64,000 nt of DNA, taken from contig JACEEZ010004805.1 in the NCBI GenBank assembly GCA_016584305.1, positions 68,501 to 132,500 of the forward strand, in the 5' to 3' direction. Shown here piece by piece: positions 1-13,800 of the stretch; position 1 is the stretch's first letter; every line of letters starts with the position of its first letter. Source of the stretch: Chionoecetes opilio (lineage: Eukaryota; Arthropoda; Malacostraca; Decapoda; Majidae). Under the pieces are notes generated by a model. That model worked only from the letters and a program-made list of their open reading frames with translations. It was not told the DNA's origin and did not search any database. Made by a program: the position numbers and the translations under genes.

Positions 1-141
1 TTTTACAACACCCCTAACTCAAAAACTATGTGGTTGCGACGCATATTTTGTACCCCAGCTAAAAATCCCGCATTCCCCCAGGTCCCCAAGCTTGTTTTGT
101 GGGAGAGGGGGAGTATGGGCAAACACTAGAATAATACCCTA
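1..141 (+). mobile_element. Half copy of a TIR element with telomere-type core (copy A, cut by window edge)
   Basis: This segment matches the reverse complement of 23917-24052 almost base for base and is also similar to 24355-24492. It shares the blocks CCCAGGTCCCCAAGCTTG and AGTATGGGCAAACACTAGA. In the complete copy at 23.9-24.5 kb these blocks are the terminal inverted repeats around a TTAGG-like core. The core and other arm of this copy would lie before position 1. No coding capacity is seen. Confidence 0.6.
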
Positions 142-220
142 CTTATTATGAGAAAAGACAACAAAAGGAACTCAATTAATAAGGTATTTTAATACTATCA
201 TAACCATGAATATGTATACA

Positions 221-627
221 ACCTACAAAGAGAAGACTACGACGATGAAAAAAATTCGAGTTGTTTTGGGCGAAATGGATATTCCAGGTGCTATATTTCC
301 GTGCTCGCTGACAACATAGAGAAGACCTGAGGTGATGGTTGATGTGCAGAGGCTTCTAAACCAGGAAAACAGTCACAGCAGAGTCTCATTAAGAAGTAAG
401 CAAGTAGTAGGGACACATTACGTACCTACCAGCTGCTTACCTTTTGACGAGGCTCTGTTATGACTCTGTTTTCTTGGTTTAGAAGCCTCTGCACATCAGC
501 CATTACCTCAGGTCTTCTCTATAGTGTTGTCAGCGCGAACAGAGCACAGTAATATAGCACCTGGAATATCAATTTCGCGCAAAATAACTCTAAATTCTTC
601 CATCGCCGTAGTTTTCCCTTCGTAGGT
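221..627. repeat. Long inverted repeat, arms about 180-195 bp, possibly a decayed SAP-like coding repeat
   Basis: Positions 221-401 are repeated in reverse complement at about 434-627, with a loop of about 32 nt. Shared blocks include GCAGAGGCTTCTAAACCA and AGAAGACCTGAGGT. On the minus strand the right arm reads an open stretch with IDIPGA, followed after a stop and a frame change by residues resembling LRRWL-CRG-KT-KK, which recalls a SAP DNA-binding motif. The coding reading is weak and the sequence is broken. The fold-back arrangement itself is plain. Confidence 0.6.
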
Positions 628-1127
628 CCACCCGCGGCGACCCCGCCTTATCCCCACAATGCACCGATGTAAACAAACCGTGACGTAGTTATGTCTGGGG
701 CCCATTGCAAAGGAATAATTAGCAAGAAAGCAAACGGAAATTATATGACTGTTGATGCTATAAATACTTTGATATCTTAAGCGTGGCAGCCATTTACTGA
801 TAAGCACGATAGATACGTATTAGGTGTACGAGATGACATTACAACTATCACTATCACGGACAGACAGGTTTTGGTTGTCCTATTAAGACAAGAAAAAATT
901 ATCAGATATTGTAAACAAGTATGAGATAGCAAAACGCAGTACTGTATATTTGTGTCTTCTTTCTGTCTGGTCTAATTAAGAGATAAACATATGTTGCCAT
1001 TTGATGTTCTTATTGATAATTCCAACAAAGCACACCTTGAGACCCATAGGCAATGACCAGCGATGGGCGTTCTGGTGTCAACAACGTGTGTGTGAAAAAT
1101 AAGGAGCAAGGGACGGTGCATGATAAG
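628..1127. other. No gene recognised
   Basis: The sequence is AT-rich and single-copy-looking, with stops in all frames. I see no repeat, RNA gene or coding similarity. Confidence 0.5.
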
Positions 1128-1320
1128 GGTGGTAAATGATTGGAATGGACTCAGTCGTCAGGTACTTAGTGCGGAGTCAATAGGGAGCTTTAAAAGGAGG
1201 CTGGATAAATTCATGGATGGGGATGAAAGGTGGATGTAGGTGGTGTTAAGTAACAGGAACTACCACGTGTAGGTCTCGCAGCCTCTTGTAGCTTCCTTAT
1301 TTTCTTATGTTCTTATGTTT
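1128..1320 (+). mobile_element. 3' end of a non-LTR retrotransposon (last ORF residues plus 3' UTR tail)
   Basis: The plus strand reads VNDWNGLSRQVLSAESIGSF followed by KRRLDKFMDGDER and a stop. This is the usual C-terminal signature of CR1/Jockey-group reverse transcriptases. It is followed by a 3' tail (about 1254-1319) that recurs at 22968-23030, sharing blocks such as CGTGTAGGTCTC and CTTATTTTCTT. Only the end of the element is present, as expected from 5' truncation. The clade is inferred. Confidence 0.65.
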
Positions 1321-1843
1321 CACGTGACTACTATTCTCCATTGATTGATAAAACAGAGAGACAAATGCAGTGATATACGACAAATTTGTGCTAAGACTCA
1401 GCTTTAAGAAACATGTACAATAATAGAAGTGCGTATATACGGTGACGCAATCTGAGGGGTGGAGGGACATACCAAGATTCTAGGCCGAAAAGGTAATAAC
1501 AGTATCGGCCATATATGCCCGTATAGCCATTCCATAGCCATCAATGTCTAGCCCTGAACACGTTTTTTCTGCGGAACTCACCCATAAGGTCGTTCTTAGT
1601 GTCTCCTACGGTAAGAATTTGGGCTATCGGCACACAAGGGCAGTGGGTCGGCCGCGATAGCAGTCGACAAGGGCGGAGCGGAGGGTTGGGTGAGGCGCTG
1701 CGACAAAAACACTGACCTTGGGTAAAGATGGGTGCGATGGGCCTCATAGGAGTCTTCATAAGAATCTTCGCCACATCTCTCATCTTTGTCTTGCCAAGGA
1801 TGCGATTGTTAGTGGCCATGCTAGAGACAGAGCATCCGGCTGG
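1321..1843. other. No gene recognised
   Basis: Mixed-composition DNA. Short open frames run into the following (TA)n tract and have no recognisable content. Confidence 0.5.

Positions 1844-1926
<83 letters not shown>
1844..1926. repeat. (TA)n microsatellite
   Basis: About 83 bp of uninterrupted TA dinucleotide. It creates artefactual YIYI open frames on both strands. Confidence 0.95.
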
Positions 1927-1928
<2 letters not shown>

Positions 1929-2190
1929 TCTGGCTGGACACAATGAAACAATAACTCAAGAGGTAAATACTGTTCTATGTATGAAGTGGGGACGAATTTT
2001 TTTTCCACCTAATTTGCGAGTGGTCTTGGGTATCTTTTTTCCGAGAGAATGGTCAGATCGGGGTTACCGGGAAGGAATGAAACAAAACAAAACAAAAGAA
2101 TAATTCTCTCAAATATTTGCTGTCTTTGGGTCTCACGATTTTGAACTGTACTACGAACGGTACTAACTTACCGTGTAGCAGAGATCATAA

Positions 2191-2192
<2 letters not shown>

Positions 2193-2284
<92 letters not shown>
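2193..2284. repeat. (TG)n microsatellite
   Basis: About 92 bp of uninterrupted TG repeat. Confidence 0.95.
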
Positions 2285-2287
<3 letters not shown>

Positions 2288-2831
2288 GTTTTCTGAAATT
2301 TATAATGTTATTTTCATTTACTAGACAAGTATAAATCTATGACATTTGCTTAACATTAATCAGATATTGATCACATCAATCACATAATTGCAAATTGTCT
2401 AGTTATTTAGCAGACATGCTTAAAGTGGACGTCGGCACTAATTATAATTATTAAGACGTTTGGATTGAGGAAAGTATTAGAAAAATAACATTTTTTTTTT
2501 GCCTTACATTGGTACAGGAAACACCCAGTAAAGTCCTTGAGTCAAGACTAACTACGATTTCCTCAGTTTCAAGTCTTCAACCAGCCCTGTTCTCACGGGG
2601 AAGTCGTTCTCAGCCATGCACACTCCCCCCAGCCCCGCCCACAGCCCCCCTACACCGCCCCGCCCACAGACCCCCTACACCGCCCCGCCCACCGCCCACA
2701 CTGCCTGCCTGGCCACAATGTCCTGGAACGTTCTTGCTGAGACATATTTTCTGCGCCGTTTTCCGCTTCAATACAAACATGTTCAAACTGCTCACTGAGA
2801 TGATCTATCTATCACTGTCATTGGTGAGCAA

Positions 2832-2998
<167 letters not shown>

Positions 2999-3050
2999 AA
3001 TAAATTAATGAATTAATGAAAAGATAGATTGATTACTAGATAGACAAGTA

Positions 3051-4029
<979 letters not shown>

Positions 4030-4745
4030 CGCCTTATAAGAAGTTGGAGCCAGCAGTCATCGCCTATCGGAGCTCCTGGCGGGGATAACACGCCAACCCC
4101 CATGTATACAGCGGGCCGAGCAGCCCCCCCATGGCCACTCTTCCCCCTCATCCCCGACGCGTAGCAGCCTGCTGCGCCCCCCTACACGGAGAGTGTATCC
4201 TGCTGAGTGCCCCGCACTCCTCGTCAGGATGGACAAGCCAGTCCTCGTGCCGCACGCCAGCAGCACGAACACTCTCCTCTCTTCCGGGAACGGCGAGTGT
4301 AGCCATGCCCCTCGCCTCCCGTCTTTTTTGCCCGCAGCCTAGCGCCGCCGCGCTGCCGCACTAGGCTGTCTCTCTGACGGGCTCAAGTCAGCCCGTGGTC
4401 CTCCCCTGCTGGAGGACGATAGGGGGAAAAAAAAAAGGAAAAAAAGAAGAAAAAAAGAAAGAAGGTACACCACAACCGCTATCCTTGGGGTGATCAGTAA
4501 CCCTTCTCGCCTCTGACCTTGATCAACCTGTTTCTCCTGTGGCCTCCCAGTGCAGGAGCCCGCAGGCCGCGCCCATCCTGCAGCTTGACCCCTCCGGTCA
4601 CACCATTGCCATGGGTGGAGTCTGTAGCGCGACCACCTTCCCGAAGTTCCCGTCCCACCTGTAGACGCCAACCCACCGGTCAACCAGCCTGCCTGTTTGT
4701 CACGCTATCACGTTTCCCACCAGCAACCACCTAACCACTACCAAC
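4030..4745. other. GC-rich block, function unknown
   Basis: Base composition is clearly GC-richer than both flanks, with many CpGs between about 4040 and 4370. It contains an A-rich interruption at 4424-4465 (AAAAAAAAAAGG type). Overlapping short open frames exist on both strands, but none shows a recognisable domain or splice-consistent continuation. It could be a CpG-rich promoter or UTR of an unseen gene, or a repeat. I cannot decide. Confidence 0.35.
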
Positions 4746-6533
4746 CACCGCCAACACCCACCACCTTCCTTCACCTTCCACCACCACCATCATTAATGCA
4801 TAGGTTTCATGGCAGTTTAAGTTCTTCGTCAATGTTTACACAAAGCTCAAGTGAAGTATCACTCACGTACATTGCAGCGGCAGAGAGTAGAACGCGATAT
4901 CTTGAGATATAATGATGTTATGTTTATTGTGAAAGTTAACGTTTATCAGGAAGCATCTTGTGTAATTTTTACTTACCTTTCTCTATATATAGTGTACGCA
5001 TTACACATTCATGGCATTTCTGGCTTCCTGTCATTAATTCTTACGTTAATGATATCTTTTATCTACGATTACTGTTTGATGAGCGACACTAAAGATGCAC
5101 CGGGGAGGAGCACCTGGCAGGGAGGATCCTAGGGACGAGGGACGAGGGGGATCCAAGTGTTAGGGCGTTGGTGGCAGCTCAAGGCCATGGCGGGAGGACG
5201 GTGCCTGCTGAGTGACAGTTTTAAGTATCTGTACAAATTTCAATCAAAGAAGAGGTCACCCTCTACAAAAAGATAAGAATCTCGCAGCCAATAGGTGTAT
5301 AGGTGTAACATATACGTTATGATTATCACCCACTAGATATAATATTGGTACTATACTTAGTAACTTCCTTTGGAGATAGTAAAACCAGCCTCCTTTAGAA
5401 CACCTAAGGCCCTCATAAGGTAATTAGAAATAAACGATACACTTAGTAAGAATAATGCAACAGTTGATATTCGCATATAAGTTTGTAATCGGAGGTCAAT
5501 CCGTTTTTGTATTCCTCTTATTAGGTTCACGTTATATTGGTGGTGGCAGAGGAAGTGAGGATGGTTCGAAAAAGCCTCTGGAATGGGCTGAGCAGCAAGT
5601 AACCTTTAGCTGTGGCCTTCAGGCTCCCGAAGACCGCAGGATGCCCCACAAGAGGCCCCACTCCAAGGCCGCCTCTCTGTCTTTCTTTTTAGGGATCCAT
5701 CTTTATAGTGTCATCTCTAGCGACTCATATTACCACTCAAATCTTTGGTGGGTGTGGATAGAACAGCTTAATCTGCTGGCATCATAGAGCATTGCTGATT
5801 TGTATCTGTTGACACCTTCTACAGTTGTTTTATGGCGACATTTTGTCTCCGTATACTATAATGATTTACTGCTTAGCAACTCATCTTGTCGATGACAGGT
5901 GGCCGAGTGCCGTGGCGGCAATGCTCACCCGTCCTGGTATAAGGGCATGCGACCTTGGGCAAGAATGAGTGCTGTGGGCCGCGGAAGCCAGAATTTTTAA
6001 GCAACACGTGACATCTATAATTAAATAATGTATAATGAATATAATGAAGCCATGAGCAAAACCCGTCCTGTATTGCCTGCCCCACTCATTCCTGCCACTC
6101 CTTCCCATAATAGCAACTCTACTACCAGTTTGGTTTCAAGGCCAGGATGAACAAAGCCTCCATGCCCCAACCTGCCTGCAGGGCATACAACCCCCCTGTG
6201 TTTCTCGCTGGAAGCTCTGAATACTAGGCATGGTGTGACGGTAGGCTGTGCAGCTTTGGAAGTGCAGTCATGACAATCTGGTAAAAACCGCGCATTTTTT
6301 TGTTTTCTTCATCTCCGGCAATATTGATAGATATTGGTCTCTGCCCCGTTACGAGGTCCCCTTAGCAACACAGGGAGTCACTCATCTCATTGCTGATAAG
6401 AGTCTCGCCACTGATGATCTTAAGATATGTTTCTCTCTATTCCATCCAAATGTTACGGCTTCTCCATTGCTCTAAATTTCATCATGTTATGCTTCTTTGC
6501 TCACCACGGGATTCTTACATCCTTCATCTGGTG

Positions 6534-6534
<1 letters not shown>
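4746..6534. other. No gene recognised
   Basis: Intergenic-looking DNA. The 110-codon frame at 5455-5787 has no recognisable motif and no supporting splice signals that I can defend. Confidence 0.45.

Positions 6535-6615
<81 letters not shown>
6535..6615. repeat. (AT)n microsatellite
   Basis: About 80 bp of uninterrupted AT repeat. Confidence 0.95.
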
Positions 6616-6618
<3 letters not shown>

Positions 6619-7155
6619 TTCGGAGTTATGCTTCCCATGAGCAGATAAATGTAAGCCGATTTACCTACCGATTCGCACATTAGTACCTAGGCCTATATAG
6701 TTTTTGGTTGACCATATTTTTCTTTTGTGCATTCTCGATCATTACGAAAGGAGCTCTCCAGTAACATTGTGATTTGTGAACATATTTAGTCATGATGATG
6801 GCGGTGGTGGACGTAGGTAATTGTGATGGTAGAAATAATAGAAACAGGGACAGTGGATTCTAACCCCTCAACTGCCTTACATGACTTCAAGTTTAAGGAA
6901 TCATTGGGTTGGCCACGTGTCGCCTTCGTGAGTGGCCTTGGGTAGGACGGTGAGGCAGAGAATAAGTGCAGACATTCAAATAGATATCGTCAGGCCGGTA
7001 AGATGCCGTGTGTCCGTGTGTCCGTGCCTCACATTGCTGGTCTGCCTCAGAAGGTGGCCCAACGGGACCACAGGGCGGAGGGCGTCAAGCTCCTCCCGGG
7101 GGAAAGTTTTTGTTTGCCATGAAACGAGATGAAGACTATTCTATTATGTTTCTAT

Positions 7156-7162
7156 CTATATA

Positions 7163-7226
<64 letters not shown>

Positions 7227-7260
7227 GTATATATGAGTGTGTGTGTGTGTATGTGTGGGT
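7156..7260. repeat. (TA)n then (GT)n compound microsatellite
   Basis: A TA tract with a single TT break, followed directly by GTGTGTGT and GGTGTGGGTG variants. Confidence 0.9.
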
Positions 7261-7468
7261 GTGGGTGAATTTTGAATTTGAATTTTGAATTTATTGGGTA
7301 AGCTCAGACTTTATATAAAAAAAGTATGGAGCACAGCTCCCAGAGGATTCAACAATTTAAATCATACAAATATAATGTTACATAACTAAGCAAAATACAA
7401 GAAATAGGTATCAAGTAAAAATAATTGGAAAAGACTAATGACTAACTATACATAATACTCATCTAAAC

Positions 7469-7473
<5 letters not shown>

Positions 7474-7526
<53 letters not shown>
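7474..7526. repeat. (TG)n microsatellite
   Basis: About 53 bp of uninterrupted TG repeat. Confidence 0.95.
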
Positions 7527-7530
<4 letters not shown>

Positions 7531-7677
7531 CGAGTATTATAATATGGTTAGTTAGATAGTTGTGAGGCTTGCAAGAGGATGCCTTCTGCGCGTAGTGTTG
7601 TATAGCGTGGTTTATTAGGAGGTTGAGGCAATACTTCATGGCGCAGACGCTGCCACACCGGTGATGGGACACTTGTG

Positions 7678-8008
7678 CAGGGCCGCAGCTAATACTTGAA
7701 ATTTTGGGGTATTTCTATCGTAGGGGGGGGGCTTTACTTGCATACTTTTCTTTCCACGTTTATTTCTTCTACAGTGTCTTTCTACTAGACAAGTATGTTT
7801 TACTAGAGTTTCTATTAGAATGAATGAATGTAGCTGTATATAATCAAATAATGTGTCATGAAAAAGTAGTAAATCTGACGTGAACTTTGTATTTTTTCTC
7901 TTGTGTGTAAGCAAATCATATACACTTCAAAGTAAAACACTTCTGGGGGGCTAATGATTTTTTGGGGGGCTAAGCCCCCCTTCATAGACCCCCGTAGCTA
8001 CGGGCCTG
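7678..8008. mobile_element. Small hAT-like non-autonomous DNA element
   Basis: The left end CAGGGCCGCAGCTA and the right end TAGCTACGGGCCTG are imperfect inverted repeats. They enclose about 330 bp with the palindromic block GGGGGGCTAAGCCCCCC near 7964. The flanks CACTTGTG and CACCTGTT agree at 6 of 8 positions, as expected for a decayed 8-bp target duplication. Assignment to hAT rests on the CAG terminus and the TSD length and is an inference. Confidence 0.55.
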
Positions 8009-8016
8009 CACCTGTT

Positions 8017-8478
8017 ACTTTCATCATACTTATTCACCTCACCTCACCAGGGCATGAGCCCGTGACGCTCCTTTAATTAAGCAACAGGGATCAGACCTTT
8101 ACACAACCTGCTCGGAAAACCGTTGTAGAGTTGTTACATTTATTTGCTTGATTCATGTCTTGTTATCTAGAGCTCCATCGACGCTAGCAAGAACAATGCA
8201 GCTCCATTTAGTAAGAAAACTCATAAACAGCACAGCAAAAACAGCTCCCTAAATCCACCTCGCCTCACGATTTACTGGGTGGCTGCGGCGCAATGCTGCA
8301 AGGGAAAATAAAAGAAAAATAAACACCGGACACAAGACTGAGACTTCATGGGCGTGTTAGTGTGGAGGCGAGTGGGTTTTTTTTATAGTTGAATGGGCGG
8401 ACGGATTAGTTAGATCTACACGCATGTGTGTGCGTGTAAACCTAATCCGTGTGTGTGTGTGTGTAATTAGAACTATAG
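8017..8478. other. No gene recognised
   Basis: Short unique stretch between a DNA element and an AT tract, with a minor GT run near 8445. Confidence 0.5.
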
Positions 8479-8490
8479 GTATATATATAT

Positions 8491-8541
<51 letters not shown>

Positions 8542-8569
8542 TATATATAATATATTATATATATATATA

Positions 8570-8602
<33 letters not shown>

Positions 8603-8615
8603 GTTATATATATAG

Positions 8616-8648
<33 letters not shown>

Positions 8649-8653
8649 TATGT

Positions 8654-8716
<63 letters not shown>

Positions 8717-8739
8717 ATGATATATATATATATATTATA

Positions 8740-8817
<78 letters not shown>

Positions 8818-8886
8818 GTTATATATATATGCTATATATATATATATATGTGTATATATATATTATATATATGTGTATTATATATA

Positions 8887-8946
<60 letters not shown>
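8479..8946. repeat. Long compound (AT)n tract
   Basis: Almost 470 bp of AT with irregular AA, TT and G interruptions. The open frames here are artefacts. Confidence 0.95.
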
Positions 8947-8950
<4 letters not shown>

Positions 8951-9000
8951 TATTTATTATTTTCCCCTTTGTCCTCGTCTTCGTTATGCTGCTGTGACTT

Positions 9001-9172
9001 CCCTTCTTTTTGTCCATTTTTATTTCCTGTGCCTTCTTTTTCGAACAAAATTTCACTTTCTACACATGACGTCTACACTTAGGAATCCCTTCTTTTTGTC
9101 CATTTTTATTTCCCGTGCCTTCTTTTTCGAACAAAATTTCACTTTCTATACATGACGTCTACACTTAGGAAT
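9001..9172 (+). repeat. Tandem duplication, 86-bp period, two copies
   Basis: Positions 9001-9086 are repeated at 9087-9172 with only two obvious substitutions (TTCCTG/TTCCCG and CTACAC/CTATAC). Both copies end with GACGTCTACACTTAGGAAT. A recent duplication is likely. Confidence 0.9.
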
Positions 9173-10499
9173 GATGTGTGGCTGGCGCTGCGGCAGGATT
9201 GACTGGTGGGTGGTGGGCGTGGCTGCAGACATGCTGGTGGAGTCACTTGCTGCCAAATCTGCCCTTCATTCTCTCCGCTTTATTCTCTTCGTTTATTCTC
9301 CTATTTTCAATTCTTCAAACATTGCCTCAACCAACGTCCGACTTCCTCTTTAATCTCCCCCATGCGTGTAACTTCTCTGTTCTTATCCTCCTTATTTACG
9401 AAGCATCTTCATACTCTCTTCACCATTATATCCCTTAGTACCCTTGCCCACCTGCCTCCCCCTCCCCCTGCATCATGCCCCTTTTTCCCCTCAGCTCCCA
9501 CTTAGTGCTATATATTTTTATTTTATTGTCACGCTTCATGTCCTCTCTTCCTCATTTCTTCATCTCATTTCAGCATTTCTTTCTTTTCCCTGCCTTCACT
9601 CCCACCAGTCTCGCCGCCGTTCTGGTCACCGGGTCAAGTTTTTCTGAGGCGACCCGACAACACCGTTACCGGGACAAGCTGAGCAAGGTCAGCCGGCCAA
9701 GCCCAGGTCTCGCCTTGGCCAGTTCAGTTTAGTTTTCTTTCAGGTGAATTTGTTCAAGGATAGTTGAGCGATGCTGAGAGGGATGTACGTGTGTGTGTGT
9801 GTGTGTGTGTGTATGTTCACTTTGGTCTCGATCACTCGCAGGACTCCCGATTGTCAGCCTCAACTTCGGAAATTTTAATTAAAGAGTTAATAGAAACCGA
9901 TGTTTGGGTAAGGCTTACAGGATCTCACACAACAGACACTCAACCAAAACTCATGTATAGGCTATACATAATCATCGCACACAACCCATCTCATTTTAAG
10001 GGGGACAGTATATACCTGTTCGCTTTTGTCAGTGAAAAATCCCGAGCCTTGAGCGGGTCTGGAATACGGAGCCACAGCGAGGCACACCACATTGCTATTT
10101 ACTGACCCAACTAACAGTTTGTGTGTGTGTGTAATTTTCTTGCCTAATTCTATTTTTTGCGGGACCGAGTCAAGCTCTCATGCAGTTATTTATTTTGATT
10201 TATTTTCATAATTTCACGATAGATTGGTATGTGGTATACTGTTCAGTTATGTGGGTGTGTTCAGGTATGTATTGTTCACTTATACTTAGCTCCTTCAAGT
10301 AAAGATGAAGTAGAAAAAAGATCAAGAAAAAAAATATATATATCATATTTATAGTAGAGTTTCCGATTAAATAAGCCATTTTCTCTTAATTTCCTATGCA
10401 GATTTTACATATAATGGCGAAGACAGTTATATACTACACTGAATTTTTTGCACTTTTTGGATTGATAGTATAGATATCATGAAGACAAAAGGCGTCCCT
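9173..10499. other. No gene recognised
   Basis: Pyrimidine-rich from 9240 to 9600, then mixed, with a short GT run near 9790. Several overlapping short frames exist but none has a recognisable product. Confidence 0.45.
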
Positions 10500-10539
10500 A
10501 TCTATGCGTTGGTGTATGAGTATATACAAATAGCACACA

Positions 10540-10797
10540 CGATCACCGCCATCTGCCGGTGGAAAGAGGCGGCAGAGCAAGGCGACGAGAGTGCCAGCAA
10601 CGCGACCGCAGTGGACTAGGCGGATTTTCTTACATCTCGGAACTTCGGAAGGCGCGACTCTAACGTGTGAGTTGGAATACCTAACTGGCACCTAAAACCT
10701 TGTTGGTGTAATTACATGTATGCAATTAATGTGAGTACTTTAGTGAAGTGTGTAGTGTGGTGGACGGGTGTTAACAGTGTGTTTGGTGGTGTTTCAG
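10540..10797 (+). promoter_or_regulatory. Candidate 5' non-coding exon and first intron of the upstream THAP gene
   Basis: A locally GC-rich stretch (10550-10666) ends in a strong donor GTGAGT at 10667. A polypyrimidine-preceded acceptor (GTTTCAG, ending 10797) lies 21 bases before the THAP start codon. This fits a short non-coding exon plus a 131-bp intron. It is a splice-signal inference without transcript evidence, and the transcription start is not identified. Confidence 0.35.
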
Positions 10798-10818
10798 GCC
10801 AGCCACACGGGAGCTGAC

Positions 10819-13800
10819 ATGCCTCGGGGCAGCACCTGCAAGGCCAGGGGCTGCGCGGCCAACAAGAACGACAACCCTGAGCTGAGTTTCCATTCATTTC
10901 CGAGGAACAAAGAAAGGTAACATTACAGTACAAAGTGAATTTGCTAATATTAAGGAGAACTGGGCTTTTTTTTTTTTTTTGCTGGCATGCTTTGATATTT
11001 ACATTTTCTTTATAAAATATGACAGGAATAGCCACTTTTCTCTAAGTCTATCGAAAACAATATTTTAAAAAACACCATAATTTGCACAAAAAAAAAGTAA
11101 TTCGTGCCCAGAAATTAAAGTCCATACAATTTATTATCATCTCAACTACAATCTTGTCATTGAATCTGTTCATTACATTGAAATTATCCTAACTAATATT
11201 TTAGATGGATCACTATTACCATTAGTCTAGGTATCCTAACCCTACGTGCAGAGCTGGGCAGTATTTAAATACATTTGTATTTAAATACGTATTTATATAC
11301 ATTTGTGTATTTAGAAATGTATTTATAAATACATTGATTGTCATGTATTTAAATACAGTATTTAAATATTTTGATGAGTATTTAAATACATTGTATTTAA
11401 ATACTTATAATATAAAAATGTAAATACTTTTTATCAGTTAAATTGGCCATAAACCCCACCAACTATCTGGCAACCCTGATGTTACAGTGAACCAGTGTTT
11501 TCACTTGCAAGGAAATGTCCTGATTTGAAGGAAATTTAGGCTTGAGAAGGAAATATCTAAGGAAACCCAAAATCTAAGGAAATCCTAAGGAAATCCATTT
11601 TTTTCGGGCATGTTAGAATTTGTGTGTATTTAAAATGCATTTACAAATGTATTTAAATACAATTGATGTATTTAGTATTTAGTATTTAAATATATTCGTA
11701 AAATGTATTTAGTGTTTAGTATTTAAATACATTTCTCCCATGTATTTAGTATTTAGTATTTAAATACATTCAATGTATTTAGTGCCCAGTTCTGCCTACG
11801 TGATTAGGACTAGATGAAGGTATTCTTTAACTACATTAATTTCTATCTTCAATGTATCGGTCACTTAATTCTTATATAAAGTCTCCAATTGCTCCAATCA
11901 GTATAGGCTACATTATTACACACTCCATTCCTCTCACGTTCTTCTCAGGTCAACATTTTCAGTACCTATATCATTTTTCTGTTGCTCAGATAGAAAATGT
12001 CAATAAGTAATGGATATTCATTGTGTACTTATTCTCTGTAGATATTCTGGTGCAGTGCCTCTAAGTTGAGTGCACAACAAACATTTAATTCTTACTTACC
12101 ATCCCAGGTTCAAGTTGTGGTGTGAGTTGATCAAGCGGCCAGACCTTAACCATGAGAAAGCCATCACAAGTCGCATGTCCATGAGAGTGTGTTCCCTTCA
12201 CTTTGAAAACCGCATGTACATGAGCCCCACCAGCAAGACTCGTCTCATATGGTGTGCTCTGCCCATGCCTGTGGAAATAAAAGGTACGATTGACCAATAT
12301 CATTGCTGTTTAAGAGGAAAAACAAGCATTTAGTAAAACATTTTCAGATTTATTTTAGACTGAAATAACAGTACAGCAAAATTTCCAACCTTATACCTTT
12401 GATACCTTTGAAGAATTTCGTCATTTATCGACGCAGCTGAGATGGATCTCCACTGTTACCAGACAGCTCTCTCTCCTCCTTGATCCAGTGCAGGAGACTG
12501 TTTGAGTTGGAGCTGGTGTATCTTGGTGTTGGCGGTTGGTCTGGTATATTGGCCAGCCAGGCATCCAATTTGTACTTGAAGGTGTCGGGTGAGACACCCC
12601 TCATGTTTCTTAGTTTTGTTGGTATGCAGTTGAATAATCTTGTAGCACTGAAGGTGAAGCTGTGGTGTGTCAGAGTTCTAACTCTATGAGATGCTCCTGG
12701 GGTGGTGCACACGTAGCACAGCCTTCCTCTCCTGGGTGTGCTGTTTCTTGCACATTGGTGTTTGGTACCCTGTTCTCCAAAATTTTCAAAACATAAATGA
12801 CGACGTATCTTTCTCTGGGTCTGGAGCAAAAACAGGTGCAGTGTCCTGAGTCTCTCCCAGTAATTTAGGTGTTCAACTCCGTGAATCTTGTTTGTGAAAG
12901 TTCTTTGGGGAGCTTCTAGTGCAGTAATTTCAGATATTTTATGTGGTGACCAGAGCTGGCAGCAGTATTCTAACCGTGGTAGCACCAGTGACTTCCAAAG
13001 AGTCAGCATACACTGTTCACTCCTGGTTTGGAAAGTCCTCAGGATCCAGCTTGATAGCTGCCTTGCTTTTGCTGTTATTGATATGATGTGGTCAGAAAAG
13101 GTAGCATCATTGCTCATGTTTACACCCAAATCCTTAACCACATCCTTGGCTACTATTTCCTGTTGGCCGCAATGGTATTTTGTTGAGGTTTTTATTTCAA
13201 CTCTGTTTCCATACCTTAACAACTCAAACTTTTCTCCATTTAGGAACATGTTATTCCTATCTGCCCACTCTAAGATTTTATCTAAGTCTTGTTGAAGTAG
13301 CTGAGTATCTGGTTGTGCACAAATTTTCTTTGTTAATCTTGTGTCGTCGGCAAAGGATGTAGCGGTTGAGTGTGCCAGATCTTGATCTATATCCCCTATC
13401 ATAATGAGGAAGAGCAGGGGGCCTAGGACCGAGCCCTGAGGGACACCGCTGACAACATTGCTGGCATCTGATAGCACCCCTTCGACCACTACTCGTTGTT
13501 CTCTGTCGGAAAGGAAGCTATGTAGCCATTCTACGAGCTTGCCACTTATCCCGAGCTTTTTTATCTTGCGGGAAAGAATCTCGTGGTCGACTTTATCGAA
13601 TGCTTTGGCGAAGTCGAGATATATGACATCCACATTGTCACCATCCTGAATGTCCTGCAAAACTTTCTCGTAATGAGTCAGCAATTGTGAGAGGCAGGAA
13701 CGGCCTTGTCTGAAGCCATGTTGGCCTTCATTAAATGCTCCAATGTCTTCCATGTAGTTAACCAGCTTGGATTGGATTGATCTTTCCATTATTTTGATTA

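Noticed and set aside
4030..4745. A protein-coding gene in the GC-rich block
   Set aside because: Several short overlapping frames on both strands, none with a motif, a consistent splice structure or an unambiguous start.
5455..5787. 110-codon plus-strand frame
   Set aside because: No domain, no neighbours in phase, and composition like surrounding intergenic DNA.
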